A stretch of DNA of 64,000 nucleotides from Streptomyces luteogriseus (GTDB lineage: Bacteria > Actinomycetota > Actinomycetes > Streptomycetales > Streptomycetaceae). A program made the position numbers and the translations under genes. The stretch lies in assembly GCF_014205055.1 (NCBI RefSeq), contig NZ_JACHMS010000001.1, positions 1-64,000 of the forward strand, read 5' to 3'. Under the pieces are notes generated by a model. It saw only the letters and a list, made by a program, of their open reading frames with translations. It was not told the origin of the DNA and ran no database searches. Positions 25,880-34,780 of the stretch are shown here, in pieces (position 1 is the first letter of the stretch; each line of letters opens with the position of its first letter).

Positions 25880-26250
25880 TCCGCGACCGACGCCCGGCAC
25901 CGGCCAGCGAACGGGACAGCGGGCTGGCCGACGAGGCCGAGGGCTTCCTCCTCGCCTACGCGCATCACGACCAGGCGCAGCGTGAGGCGGAGGAGCTCTG
26001 CGCGCGGATGCCGTGGCTGACCACCGCCCAGGCAGAGGAACTCACCGGCCACTACGTCCGCCGACGCCTCGACGTCACCCGCGACCTGCTGCTCACCACG
26101 GCCTTGCGGGCCGGGCAACTGCGGCGGGAGTACGAAGCCCGCTACGCCAGCCTCCGCCGAGCCCTGCTCAAACGCCACGCGGCCGGCGTCTGCGCCGTCC
26201 TGGTCTGCGTCGGCGGAGCAAGCGGATTGGCCCGCCCTTTCACGCGCTGA
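25876..26250 (+). CDS. Conserved hypothetical protein found after ctaD copies
   Basis: The 124-residue protein is mostly helical: [45 protein letters not shown], then an Arg-rich coiled region and a short hydrophobic C-terminal stretch ([16 protein letters not shown]) that may be a membrane anchor. I know similar Streptomyces proteins only as hypotheticals, sometimes loosely named after oxidase subunit I because of the neighbour. The GTG at 25876 overlaps the CtaD remnant. No enzymatic motif is seen. Confidence 0.6.
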   Translation: MIRDRRPAPASERDSGLADEAEGFLLAYAHHDQAQREAEELCARMPWLTTAQAEELTGHYVRRRLDVTRDLLLTTALRAGQLRREYEARYASLRRALLKRHAAGVCAVLVCVGGASGLARPFTR

Positions 26251-26329
26251 ACGGCCGCAGCGCGCTGACGGCTCTGCACATGTCCGGTGACGTGTCGACT
26301 GAGCGCCCGACCGGCCTTTCATCTGTACA

Positions 26330-26665
26330 TCGGCTGGAGCGCTCCGGCGTGCCTGCCCGAAGGCCGCAGCGCCAGAGGCTTCAGCGCAGCCGCCGCGCGC
26401 TGCACCCCGTCTTCCAGGCCTGGCCGTCGAGCACCCCCAGGGCGACGAGTGCTTTGCCGCGCTCGTCCTGGACGGCCCCGAAGCGCCGGCTGCGGCTCTG
26501 GTGTGGTCCGAGCGGCACGGCTGGCGCACCTCGACCTCCCGCCGCCACCCGCTCGGCCGGGGCGCAGCATGGCCCCCACCGGGCCCGGGCGTGCGCCACC
26601 TCACCACCGGCATCACCCCCGACCCTGCCGACCTCGTGAAGGCCCTCGACCGCCCAGCTGACTAG
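26330..26665 (+). pseudogene. DUF6292-like protein, degraded 5' part
   Basis: In the frame ending at the TAG of 26663 the text LAVEHPQGDECFAALVLDGP ... AALVWSERHGWRTSTSR ... GVRHLTTGITPDPADLVKALDRP resembles the small DUF6292 family of Streptomyces. No start codon or conserved N-terminus is available in that frame, and fragments upstream (FHLYIG, GALRRACP) fall in different frames, so the 5' part is disrupted. Family assignment is from pattern memory and tentative. Confidence 0.4.
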
Positions 26666-26678
26666 GAGACGCTCTGTT

Positions 26679-27092
26679 ATGAAGAGGCCAACCCAGCTTC
26701 CTGACTGTCGCTTCACCCCTGACGGCCCGCCCGACGTCTACGCGTCGTCGATCACCGCGGCCGACGTCGCGGCGATGGAGGCCTTCCTGGCGGCCCGGCT
26801 CGACGAGGTGAGCATCCGCTACCGGCCGACCGCTCCGGAGACGCGCATTGCTCAGAGCCTCTACGAGGCCGTCGGATATCAGCTCGATCTACTGAAGGAC
26901 ACCCTTGCCGTCTCCAAGCCGGAGACGCTGAAGGAGCGGCTGGACCTCTGGAACGGCCTGATGCAGGCCCTGGAGCCGTGGCGGGGCACCCCCGGCCATG
27001 ACGATGAACGCTGGCGTCTGATCAGTTGGACCGACGAAGCAGCTCCGGCTCGTGCCCGGCGCCGCGCCGCCCAGCGCCAGAGGCAACGGTGA
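26679..27092 (+). CDS. Hypothetical protein (137 residues)
   Basis: A good ribosome site (AGGAGACG) precedes the ATG. The protein has no recognisable domain: a short N-terminal segment, then helices AADVAAMEAFLAARLDEVSI, TRIAQSLYEAVGYQLDLLKD and TLKERLDLWNGLMQALEPW, and a basic tail (APARARRRAAQRQRQR). Its 3' end (27041-27092) is part of a 69-base sequence repeated in inverted orientation at 60254-60322, so the tail may come from recombination. Codon use is normal for the window. Confidence 0.55.
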   Translation: MKRPTQLPDCRFTPDGPPDVYASSITAADVAAMEAFLAARLDEVSIRYRPTAPETRIAQSLYEAVGYQLDLLKDTLAVSKPETLKERLDLWNGLMQALEPWRGTPGHDDERWRLISWTDEAAPARARRRAAQRQRQR

Positions 27093-27109
27093 GCATCCGC
27101 TGTCAGAGG
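27041..27109 (+). repeat. 69-base repeat, copy 1
   Basis: Almost identical (about 67 of 69 by eye) to the reverse complement of 60254-60322. It covers the last codons of the 137-residue protein gene and the start of the following spacer. Confidence 0.8.
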
Positions 27110-27113
27110 CGGG

Positions 27114-27446
27114 TCAGACGTCGGCCGTGTGTCGGGCTGCGGTGCGGCGGTATTCGGCGTTGATGCGCTGGGCTTCTTCGAGCTGGTCTTCGAGGATGAT
27201 GATGCGGCAGGCGGCCTCGATGGGGGTGCCCTGGTCGACGAGTTCGCGGGCGCGAGCGGCGATGCGCAGCTGGTAGCGGGAGTAGCGGCGGTGTCCGCCC
27301 GCGGAGCGCAGCGGCGTGATGAGGCGGGCGTCGCCGATGGCACGGAGGAAACCCTGCGTGGTGCCGAGCAGTTCGGCGGCCCGTCCCATGGTGTAGGCGG
27401 GGTAGTTGTCGTCGTCGAGACGGCCATACGAATCGTCTGCTGTCAT
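27114..27446 (-). CDS. MerR-family transcriptional regulator
   Basis: The 110-residue protein carries a MerR winged-helix domain: YTMGRAAELLGTTQGFLRAIGDARLI then RSAGGHRRYSRYQLRIAARARELVDQG, with the canonical GGHRRYS wing, and a short coiled-coil C-terminus (DQLEEAQRINAEYRRTAA). No ligand domain or cysteines are present, as in short Streptomyces stress regulators. It is convergent with the 137-residue gene. A perfect inverted repeat lies 26 bases upstream of its ATG. Confidence 0.85.
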   Translation of the reverse strand: MTADDSYGRLDDDNYPAYTMGRAAELLGTTQGFLRAIGDARLITPLRSAGGHRRYSRYQLRIAARARELVDQGTPIEAACRIIILEDQLEEAQRINAEYRRTAARHTADV

Positions 27447-27471
27447 TGCACCTCTCTGCGGAGCGCGTGGA

Positions 27472-27501
27472 GGGCCCTGGCGCCGTACGGCGCCAGGGCC
27501 C
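27472..27501. promoter_or_regulatory. Perfect 13-base inverted repeat upstream of merR
   Basis: GGGCCCTGGCGCC, a GTAC spacer, then its exact complement. The position, 26 bases before the merR ATG, suits an operator or an mRNA hairpin. There is no T-run to mark it as a terminator. Confidence 0.5.
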
Positions 27502-28420
27502 GAAGGAACTGCTACACCATCTGCCGGCCCTACTACTGCGCCGGCCTTCTGTCACCGCACACCCGGCCGGAATGCCGCCGGGGATGCTGGGATCGCGGTT
27601 GCTTGACCGGAGACCACCTCACTATCGATGTCCTGCGGTACCCGGGACTCGAAACGCCGCCCGGGCGATCCTGATGGCGTCCACTTCCTCCGTTCATTCC
27701 CTCGCTGCTGGTACTGCTCTATCGCGTACTGCTGGTGATGCGAACTGCTGGTGGCCTGTTACAGCGCCACTCTTCGGCAGCCAGCCCCGTCGCCCGTCCT
27801 GCGTCTGCTCCGGCTTGGAACCCCACTGCCGAACCTCCCGGTGCGCGCGCCCGCAGCCGACGCCTTCACCGAGATACTGCTCACTGATTCCACTGCGGAT
27901 ACAGCGGGTACTGCTCGCGGCGGCCCCTGACCACTGCGGGCCACCCGGTCCGGTCGTCAGTCCCGTCGCCGTCCTGCAACAACCCTGGCTTCGGAACTCC
28001 ACCACCGCACCGTCCTGCGCACTGCAACTGCGGTACTGCTGCCCGGCAGTTCGTGTCTGCCGTGCCCTTCTGTCTGGCTGGCTACGAGAGAAACCATAAC
28101 CACACCACCGACCAATGTCTACTCCAGCAAAGATAGATTTTCGTGTGTGAGTGGTGAGATGTGGTCTCGAGCGGCGACGGAGGAGCCGCGTGAGCGCAGC
28201 ATCAACTCCGCCTCGGGCACGGACGAGCGCGGCATGGGCCAGCACGTCCGCTTCGAGCTGCGCGGCGGAAAGGCGCGGACGGGCAGACACCCGACGACCG
28301 GGAGGCGGACGTCGGTGACGAAACTGAGCCCAGTTCCCGCAAGAAGGGTGAAGAAACCAGGAAGATCGGCTGCGTGTTCTTCGAATCGCCGGGCACAAGG
28401 AGCAGCGGAGGTTGATAACT
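27502..28420. other. No supportable gene; ACTGCTGGT-rich stretch
   Basis: About 900 bases between merR and the hydrophobic peptide gene. The first half has several TACTGCTGGT/AACTGCTGGT/GGTACTGCT words (27700-27760 and 27880-28040). Frames on both strands are low in credible protein text. It could be a long leader or eroded DNA. Confidence 0.4.
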
Positions 28421-28591
28421 ATGGTTCCCCTGCTTCTCGTCCTGCTTCTGGCCCTGATCCTCTTCGGTGCGGGCTTCGCACTGAAGGCACTGTGGTGGAT
28501 CGCCGTCATCGTGCTGGTCGTCTGGCTGCTGGGCTTCGTGCTGCGCAGCGCGGACACAGGCGGGCGCAAGGGCCGCTGGTATCGCTGGTAA
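28421..28591 (+). CDS. Small hydrophobic membrane protein
   Basis: The 56-residue peptide is almost entirely two hydrophobic segments (VPLLLVLLLALILFGAGFAL and WWIAVIVLVVWLLGFVL) followed by RSADTGGRKGRWYRW. It matches the short 'hydrophobic protein' family of Streptomyces, related to Lmo0937-type peptides, which is of unknown function and often stress-associated. GCGGAGG lies 9 bases before the ATG. A strong terminator follows 17 bases after the stop. Confidence 0.85.
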   Translation: MVPLLLVLLLALILFGAGFALKALWWIAVIVLVVWLLGFVLRSADTGGRKGRWYRW

Positions 28592-28608
28592 CCGCCATAT
28601 AGCAGCCG

Positions 28609-28644
28609 GCCTGTGGGCCCCGGGAACACCCGGGGCCCACAGGC
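28609..28644 (+). terminator. Terminator after hydrophobic peptide gene
   Basis: A perfect 16-base stem (28609-28624 with 28629-28644) with an AACA loop, very GC-rich. No long T-run follows, as is usual for Streptomyces hairpin terminators. Confidence 0.8.
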
Positions 28645-28904
28645 ATGTCCGGCCTCAGGACATCTCCCCGGGCAAACGGTGTAACCACCACCTTCCCGGG
28701 CACAAGGCCCCATAGCTGGGGCCCGGTGAAGCAGCGGAACCTGCACCTCCAACCACCGGACCCCAGCCACACCCCGACACCCCGCACGGCCGGCTTCGCG
28801 CCTCACAGCAGGAGCGGCCAGCCAACAGGGTCCCCGCCCTGATTCCTCAGACGGGCTTCTCCAGGCCAGAACCCCGAAGGCTCGGCAACCGGCCTGCTGT
28901 TACT
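28637..28904 (+). repeat. 268-base direct repeat, copy A
   Basis: It matches 61185-61454 along its full length, roughly 85 percent by eye, and in the same orientation. It includes a strong internal hairpin (GGCCCCA-TAGC-TGGGGCC near 28706-28723). Neither strand holds a convincing gene. Copy A begins inside the right arm of the preceding terminator. Confidence 0.85.
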
Positions 28905-29146
28905 CACTTTCGGGTGACGGCCCGATCCAGTGCGGGGTGGCGCACCGTGGCGGACAGACGCCACGCCCCAACCCCCGCAAGGCCCCACCGACCTGTCAGC
29001 GCGTCAACACCACCCACGGAGAGGGCTGATCGCCCCGCTGCCTCCCCCTCCCCTCGTGGACGACGGGGCCTTCCCCATTCCCACCCACGCAGCTGGCGCT
29101 CGCCGATACGATCCGGCCTTCACGACCAGCGCCACCGGGGTACACC

Positions 29147-29570
29147 ATGCCCCGCACCGCCATCACCATCACGGCCGCCCTGCTGCTTGCCCTTACCGCC
29201 TGCGGATCGGGCGACGACACCGCGTCGGCCTCCAAGCCGAGCGCCAGCCCGAGCGTGGACGCGCTGGCCAGTTCATCACCGCGTCACAGGACCTGGAGTT
29301 CGTGACAATGCGCCCTTCGAACGACGAGCTGCTGACGTTCCCCCCCCCCCACACACACACACACGGTGGTGCAAGGAGCTGGAGGCGGGGCACAGCGTGG
29401 AGTGGATGTTCGACATGTTCGGGGACGGCGGTGACCTATACCCGCTGGGTGACGGATGGGGGATGCTCCTCACCGACGCTAACGAGTTGCTCGTCGCCGG
29501 CGTCAGGGCGTATTGCCCTAAGAATCTGGACACAGTGACGGAGGAACTGCGGGCGTCCGGCGAGTACTGA
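29147..29570 (+). pseudogene. Secreted lipoprotein gene with two frame shifts at repeats
   Basis: The ATG at 29147 opens a lipoprotein signal (MPRTAITITAALLLALTACGSG, lipobox LTAC) and a Ser/Ala-rich linker. The homologous text then jumps frame to QFITASQDLEFVTMRPSNDELLTF, and after the C-tract jumps again to WCKELEAGHSVEWMFDMFGDGG ... NLDTVTEELRASGEY, ending at 29570. The second break falls exactly at a run of 11 C and seven AC units. The gene is either broken or phase-variable. Its secretion as a small surface lipoprotein is clear; its function is unknown. Confidence 0.6.
29340..29364. repeat. Poly-C and AC microsatellite
   Basis: Eleven C residues followed by (AC)7, within a lipoprotein reading frame. 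Such tracts are prone to slipped-strand length change and to sequencing error. Confidence 0.95.
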
Positions 29571-29616
29571 GCTGAGGTATGCAGCGCAAGCGCGTCACCA
29601 GCAGCCCTATCGCCCG

Positions 29617-29799
29617 TTGGAGAGGCGTGGACATACGACTTGGGGTCGAGGGCAGCCCGGCCGACGGCGGCGAAGTGACGGTCAGCCTGGCGAGCACGGC
29701 CGATCGCCCAGCCAGATGGACATCAGCGGCGACAGGTACGTGCGGATGTTCGGCGCGGACCCGGACGCGGACTGGCACTACTGCTGGCTGCACCCGTAA
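29617..29799 (+). pseudogene. Unrecognised small gene fragment
   Basis: Two overlapping frames each hold half of a plausible protein: VDIRLGVEGSPADGGEVTVSLAST in one, then QMDISGDRYVRMFGADPDADWHYCWLHP in the other, with a stop at 29799. It probably represents one short gene with a single-base shift near 29705. No family is recognised. Confidence 0.35.
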
Positions 29800-29884
29800 C
29801 CACTTCAGAGGTATCCGCGCTGCCGTTCCCCGCCGTTTCTGACAACTTGCCCTACGCTCCCCGCCGTGGACGTCTTCACAGCTG

Positions 29885-30100
29885 TGCTGCCTGCGGCCAC
29901 GCCGAGCGTCTTCCAGGGGCCGAACCGTTCGGGCAGGTCACGCCACTGAGCGCCGGTCCGCACTCGGTGCAGAATCCCGTCGATCACCTGCCGGTGATCC
30001 CGCCACCTGCCACAGCGCCCGCGCTGACTGGTAGGAACGGATGCAACACCCGACAGGACCCGGAAGGCCGGAGCCAATCCGTCGCCCTCCGCTTCCGGCC
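29885..30100 (-). pseudogene. IS5-family transposase fragment
   Basis: On the minus strand GRWRDHRQVIDGILHRVRTGAQWRDLPERFGPWKT is the N-terminal signature of IS5-family (IS1647-like) transposases. The DDE catalytic domain is missing and the frame ends within about 60 residues, so only a scrap of an insertion sequence remains. No terminal repeats were found. Confidence 0.75.
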
Positions 30101-30284
30101 GGGACGACCACGACACTGGCGGCGACCGGGCCGAGGTCGGCTGCTGGCGTTTTCGATGACGCTGCGGGCCGCTTGCACGTAAGGACACGCCTGCCGTGCT
30201 GTTGATCACCGCACTCTGGCTGATATGTCATATTGTCTGGCCAATCCTCCTCTCCGTTCACAGGAATATCGAGGTCTGGCCGCT

Positions 30285-31289
30285 ATGCCCGATGGACAGC
30301 TCAACAGGGCGTATGAGGAGCCCAGAAGACCCCGTCGCGTCGCCCTCCGCCCGCACGCCGTCGCGGCCTGCGCCACCGCCTCGGTCATGGCGTCGCTCAC
30401 CGCATGTTCTTCCACCGGCACGCTCGACGAGGTGCAGACGTCCCTCACGCGCAGTAGCGCGCCGGCCGCCGCAGTGGCGGGGCCACCGTCAGCCAGCCTT
30501 GGCGCGGCTCTAGCGCGGTCGCTCGAGCCGGTACTGATGGACGCTGACACCCGGTTGGCGGTGGCCGTGTTCGACCTGAACAGCGTTAACCGGAAGATCG
30601 CCTCTTACCAGGGCGACGCATTGTTCACCACGGCGAGCATCAGCAAGGTGGACACTCTCGCGGCGTTGCTGCTCCAAGCGCAGGATGAGGGCCGCGAACT
30701 GACGACCAAGGAGCGCCAGGCCGCCGAGGCAATGATCACGACGAGCGACAACGACGCGGCGGACCTCCTGTGGCGGGCGATCGGCAAGGGAGAGGGCCTC
30801 GACGCGGCGAACGAACGGCTGGGGCTTTCCTCGACACATGGCGGCCCCGGCGTCCACTGGGGCCTTACCCAGACGACGGCTAAGGACCAGATCCGGTTGT
30901 TGCAGTCGGTTTTCCCCCATGGGCTGGCGGGCTCCGCCCGCGCGCGCGACGGGCTGAACCCGGAATCGAAGGCTTACATCCGGGAGTTGATGGGTGACAT
31001 CGTGGAAGGTCAGGACTGGGGAGTGTCGGCCGCATCCTCCCGCTGGTCACTCAAGAACGGCTGGCTGCAGCGCACTGCAACCGGGCTGTGGGTCATCAAC
31101 AGCATCGGACAGGTCAGGCTGCCGGGGCACCGGTACCTGGTCTCGGTTCTCAGCAGCGGCAACACGTCGAAGCAAGGCGGCATCTCGCTGATCGAACGGG
31201 CGGTGAAAGCGGCGATCGACGCAACCAGCGCCCATGCCCGTCACAAGCCGACTGGCGCAGGCCCCACGAGGCCAGTGGGGCTCCGTTAG
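30285..31289 (+). CDS. Class A beta-lactamase-like serine hydrolase, lipoprotein
   Basis: The 334-residue protein has an N-terminal signal region ending in a lipobox-like MASLTACSSTG, so it is probably anchored outside the membrane. The catalytic motifs of the penicillin-recognising fold are present: SxxK as Ser118-I-S-Lys121 (TTASISKVDT), SDN at 154-156 (TTSDNDAADLLW) and a KxG-like LKNGW near 256. The omega-loop Glu of true class A enzymes (ExxLN) is not obvious. This makes a beta-lactamase-related esterase or peptidase as likely as resistance. The ATG at 30285 was chosen as giving a normal basic start before the signal helix. Confidence 0.78.
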   Translation: MPDGQLNRAYEEPRRPRRVALRPHAVAACATASVMASLTACSSTGTLDEVQTSLTRSSAPAAAVAGPPSASLGAALARSLEPVLMDADTRLAVAVFDLNSVNRKIASYQGDALFTTASISKVDTLAALLLQAQDEGRELTTKERQAAEAMITTSDNDAADLLWRAIGKGEGLDAANERLGLSSTHGGPGVHWGLTQTTAKDQIRLLQSVFPHGLAGSARARDGLNPESKAYIRELMGDIVEGQDWGVSAASSRWSLKNGWLQRTATGLWVINSIGQVRLPGHRYLVSVLSSGNTSKQGGISLIERAVKAAIDATSAHARHKPTGAGPTRPVGLR

Positions 31290-31898
31290 GTTCAGTCTTG
31301 ATCCCGCGCCGTGTGGGTCCTCGTGGCCGGAGTGGCTTCGTTCACTTCCAGCAGCAGCATTGATCTGTGAAATTGGAAGGCATAGGAAGGCTGGCGCGCG
31401 TCGGCCCGCCCGGGACGACGACATCGGGCCCGAACTGGTCGCGGAGCGCGGCCGACGACGGGCCGGCGACAGGCCGTCTCGCCTCGTGTGCGGCTTCCAT
31501 GCACCGCTCGGCGACATCGACGGCACCGGTGAGATCCCCCCCTCGTTGAGCGGAGGGCATGACTGGCCCGGTGCGCGCAGCTTGCTGCGCAGGGCCAGTC
31601 ACCCATGCCGGTGAACGCGCCGAAGGCGCCCGCCAGACCATCCCGGAGGGCCGCCAGGCCCTCCGGGGCCTCCCCGCCCGACCTGTGCCCCCCTGCCGCC
31701 ACCCCCACCGGGCCGAGAGCACTGACCCCTGCAAACCACGGGTCGATGCGGCCGGACAGGTGGCAGTCGATGGTGGCGGTGGCGGTGAGGCCCCCGTTGT
31801 TATCTAGGGGGTGGAGCCTCTTCGCCCAGGTCGCAGCGCTGATCGGTAGTTCAGGCATGTAAGGCATGACCCCGCGCGGAGCAGCATCAAGGCGGTCC
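31290..31898. other. No supportable gene; one strong hairpin
   Basis: Frames on both strands lack family text. At 31560-31600 TGACTGGCCC and its exact complement GGGCCAGTCA enclose a second stem (TGCGC/GCGCA), a 41-base hairpin that could be a terminator or the trace of a mobile element end. Confidence 0.5.
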
Positions 31899-32183
31899 TC
31901 AGGATCCCTCGTCCGCCTTCTGCCCAGTCCGGCTAGCCAGGCGGAACAGGACCCGGGCGTACACGAGGGTCGCCGCCGTGATGATCGTCGGGATGACCGC
32001 GAGCGCGAGTATGCCCACCAGCGCGCGGCCGCCTTCGGCGGGCGCGAAGCGTCCCCGGTCGTCGTCCAGCAGGAACCGGTAGCCGAACCACGCCCACAGG
32101 GCCAGGGACAGCAGCATCCACCCGACCGCCCACTTCTCGATCGGGTGCCCGTCCTGGCGGAGCTGCTCTGCTTCTGCCGTCAT
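31899..32183 (-). CDS. Small membrane protein (94 residues)
   Basis: The ATG at 32183 follows GGGGGAAAG, a better start than one 39 bases upstream. Two membrane helices are visible: KWAVGWMLLSLALWAWFGYRFL and ALVGILALAVIPTIITAATLVY, separated by a charged loop (DDDRGRFAPAEGGR). The C-terminus is basic then acidic (RLASRTGQKADEGS). No family is recognised; it stands alone between gene-poor stretches. Confidence 0.65.
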   Translation of the reverse strand: MTAEAEQLRQDGHPIEKWAVGWMLLSLALWAWFGYRFLLDDDRGRFAPAEGGRALVGILALAVIPTIITAATLVYARVLFRLASRTGQKADEGS

Positions 32184-32679
32184 CTTTCCCCCTGCTTCAC
32201 TGGTGATCAGTGGCCAGTTCATCACAGCGCGCAAGTGCCGAACGGACGCCGATCCTGTTAGGCGTTTCAATCGAAACACAGGGGTTGAGGAACAGCGGAG
32301 CGAAAATCGGCGCTTGCGCACTCTGCGCCGGGGTGACCTTGACGGAAATCGCTCCTTGACGAACCGGAACTTGCTGCGTTCCGGCCGGACGACGACGGCC
32401 GCGTTGCGAGGGGTGCGCACCTACGCACCGGTATTCCAGCTGGGCATTGGGTGCCCAGTTAGCTGCGGAAATAGGCGAATGGCAGATGCATCCGCGATGC
32501 CTCGATGCGCCTTCGGCCTGACGCGGACAGACCTAACCCTGCCTCACGGACTGCGATTTATACGATTATCAGTCTGGTTTTGTGGCCCCGTTTCGGGCAG
32601 TCGACCTTGTGGTCTCCTGGATCTCACTGCGGCACGACCGCCGTCGGCGGTACCCCATCTCGAGTACCCGGGTCCTGAG
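32184..32679. other. No gene recognised
   Basis: This stretch is less GC-rich in places than the rest of the window (for example near 32560-32590) and could hold promoters for either neighbour. I see no credible coding frame or RNA gene. Confidence 0.4.
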
Positions 32680-33048
32680 ATGAGGGACGAGGCCCTGGCC
32701 TTCTACCAGGAACGTGGAGAGGAGAAGCCGCAAATGCGTGAGAAGAAGGGGTGGCGCAAGCTCCGAGCGGGTTGCGTCACCGTGGCGGGTGTCATGGCGG
32801 CCATCTACTGGACGTTGCGGACCGTGCAGGCCGGAATCGACTTGTACGGGCCACTGGCCACTGGGCGTGACGGCCCAGGAAGCCGACGGTTAGCGGAAGC
32901 GGCGGGCCCGGAGGTGGCGGGGAAAGGTGGGGTGAGGAACATCGTCTGCAGATCGGGCGGGGCGCGTCACTGTTACCGGCACAACTGTGGCGCTGCGGAG
33001 CCTACAGGCGGACCGCGATGGACTCTGACGGCTCGTCCGGTCCGATGA
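32680..33048 (+). CDS. Hypothetical protein, possible single membrane helix
   Basis: A 122-residue frame (MRDEALAFYQERGEEKPQM...) with basic text KKGWRKLRAGC and one hydrophobic segment VTVAGVMAAIYWTLRTVQAGI. The C-terminal half is low-complexity and may be spurious. There is no clear ribosome site. A shorter start at 32734 is possible. Reported as weak. Confidence 0.3.
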   Translation: MRDEALAFYQERGEEKPQMREKKGWRKLRAGCVTVAGVMAAIYWTLRTVQAGIDLYGPLATGRDGPGSRRLAEAAGPEVAGKGGVRNIVCRSGGARHCYRHNCGAAEPTGGPRWTLTARPVR

Positions 33049-33372
33049 GGCCAGCGGGCTCGCGCTGCGTCGTCCGCCTACGCAGTTTGGAACGCGTACA
33101 CCACGCCTCTCCGGAGACGTACTCGCGGAACCCGGCCGCGCTCGACCGGTTCTGGCCTGGGCCTTCGCAGGCCAGGTATCCAACTCGCTAGCTCCCAGGT
33201 GACTCCCTCCCGGTCAGAGCCGGGGGTCTTGGTCGTGCCCGGGTCCCGGGCTTTCCGGCAGTCCCGTTACAGACAGGGAGTGGAGGGTGTTGCGGGGCTA
33301 ACCCCCGTTCCCCGCAGCGTTCCTCCGCCGCTGTCTGCCCAGGGACAGCGGACCGAACCTCCGGGAGGAACC

Positions 33373-33543
33373 GTGAGTACCGACCAGCGTGACCAGCAGC
33401 AGCCGCAGGCGCCGGCATCCCAGACAACGCCGCAGAATCCGCGGCAGGAATTCGCGAAGAAGGGCGCCTTGGCGGCCATCAGCGGTGCGTGCTCTGGGGC
33501 CGTCCGTGCCGTACTGGCTCCTCTTCTGGGAGGCGACTCCTGA
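33373..33543 (+). CDS. Small hypothetical protein (56 residues)
   Basis: The GTG at 33373 follows a strong GGGAGGA ribosome site. The product is a Gln-rich leader (STDQRDQQQPQAPASQTTPQNPRQEF) and a small amphipathic tail (GALAAISGACSGAVRAVLAPLLGG). Its codon use and ribosome site look genuine. It could be a secreted or membrane-active peptide, but I recognise no family. Confidence 0.5.
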   Translation: MSTDQRDQQQPQAPASQTTPQNPRQEFAKKGALAAISGACSGAVRAVLAPLLGGDS

Positions 33544-33644
33544 GGCGGTCTGACGCCTCACGTGTCACGCCAGAAGACGCGCCGCGTACGAGGTCGTCGC
33601 CGTGGTGCTTCCAACTGCGCCCCTCCCGCAGCGTACGGACGGTG

Positions 33645-33890
33645 CTACCGCTTGGTGCTCGGCTCGGGTCCGTCGTTCATCTGCAGCTCGGTGGCCTGCC
33701 ATCCGCCCCACTGCTGCCAGCGCAGGTCCACGGTCGCGGTGTACCAGGTGGTGGATGGCGGGATCTCCTCGACGGTCTCGCCGGTCAGTCCGAAAGCTGA
33801 CGAGGCCCAGACGCTGACCTTGGCCTCGTCGCCCGTGTAGCGCTCCACGGTGGTCTTGACGGGGCCGGCACCGGAGGTCAGCGGGGTCAC
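33645..33890 (-). pseudogene. Truncated DUF8175-like protein, C-terminal part
   Basis: The 81-residue frame starts at a GTG that overlaps the upstream stop (GTGA) and reads PVKTTVERYTGDEAKVSVW ... TTWYTATVDLRWQQWGGWQATE. This pattern, a tryptophan-rich beta segment after SVWASS, is the tail of an actinobacterial membrane-associated family linked to conjugation loci (DUF8175 by memory). The N-terminal membrane part is absent, so it may be a remnant or a solitary domain. Assignment tentative. Confidence 0.4.
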
Positions 33891-34780
33891 TTCTCCACGA
33901 TGGTGATGTCCTCGATCGGCCTGGTCATCCTGATGGTGTTGTCGGTGATCTCGAGGACGTGCTGCAGTCCGTGGAGGGACTTCTCTTGCCCTGAGAGGCG
34001 GAACTCTTCGTACTCGCCGGCCAGATAGGCGGGGAAGCAGCTCAGGGATGGGCCGAAGAGGCGGATGTAGTCCGCGAGGCGGCGGAACAGCTTCGGGAGG
34101 ATCACCTGGTGCTCCGTGATGGAATTGAGCTTCTCGATTTTGGCCCCGCCCTCGAAGGTTACGTCCTTGGCCCAAACACTGTTGGGGGCCTTGGCTGCGC
34201 GGGCCTGCCGGGTGGTTTCGGCCATGTCGTCGCGCAGCTCTTCGGGGAGTTTGCTGTAGAAGGTCGGGTAGACCAGGCCGAGCTCAAGCAGTCGGTGGTT
34301 GGCAGTCTGGTGCAGGTGGTCGGTGGTCACGATGGTGCGCTTGCCGTTCTTGAGATCTGGCGGCAAGTCGCCCCGGCCGACCAGGGCGATGCAGCGGCCG
34401 AAGATGTCGGCACCGCTCGCGAGGATGAAGCCGGGCACGGTTTCCGGGGTCGAGGCGGTGACCTTCTCCTTCTCGTCCAGGAGGACGGCGCCGAAGCCCA
34501 GCCAGGACAGCAACTCGTCGCGGGCGGCACGAGCTCCCAGGTCGAGTGGCTGGTGAACCTCGTCGGGGCCGACCCCCTTGTAGTGGGTCTCCAGTGCGCC
34601 GATGGCGTCCATCCGGACCGTACCGCCGCCACGGCTATTGCGCTCGACCCGGTTCCTGCCGGGCACGTCGCACCAAAAGCCCGGGTCCTGGGGCAGGAAG
34701 GAGACGGTGTCGCCGTCGGGTCGGGTGTTGATGATCCGGTACGTCCCCTTGATTACCAGCATAGGCATGGGTGTGGGCAT
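33887..34780 (-). CDS. Thermonuclease (SNase)-like protein
   Basis: The 297-residue protein opens VIKGTYRIINTRPDGDTVSFLP, the beta-barrel start and DGDT motif of staphylococcal-nuclease-like proteins, followed by RMDAIGALETHY, matching the conserved R-x-x-x-I-x-x-x-E segment. A long C-terminal region (LARAVRDELL-like AARDELLSWLGFGAVLLD to FRRLADYIRLFGPSLSCFP) is specific to a Streptomyces subfamily. No signal peptide is evident. It could act as an intracellular nuclease or have lost activity, since the second catalytic Arg/Glu cluster is unclear. It overlaps the small frame downstream. Confidence 0.62.
   Translation of the reverse strand: MPTPMPMLVIKGTYRIINTRPDGDTVSFLPQDPGFWCDVPGRNRVERNSRGGGTVRMDAIGALETHYKGVGPDEVHQPLDLGARAARDELLSWLGFGAVLLDEKEKVTASTPETVPGFILASGADIFGRCIALVGRGDLPPDLKNGKRTIVTTDHLHQTANHRLLELGLVYPTFYSKLPEELRDDMAETTRQARAAKAPNSVWAKDVTFEGGAKIEKLNSITEHQVILPKLFRRLADYIRLFGPSLSCFPAYLAGEYEEFRLSGQEKSLHGLQHVLEITDNTIRMTRPIEDITIVEK

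Noticed and set aside
28637..28904. Riboswitch or known RNA in the 268-base repeat
   Set aside because: The hairpin is strong but I cannot match any riboswitch core, and the downstream gene is too distant.
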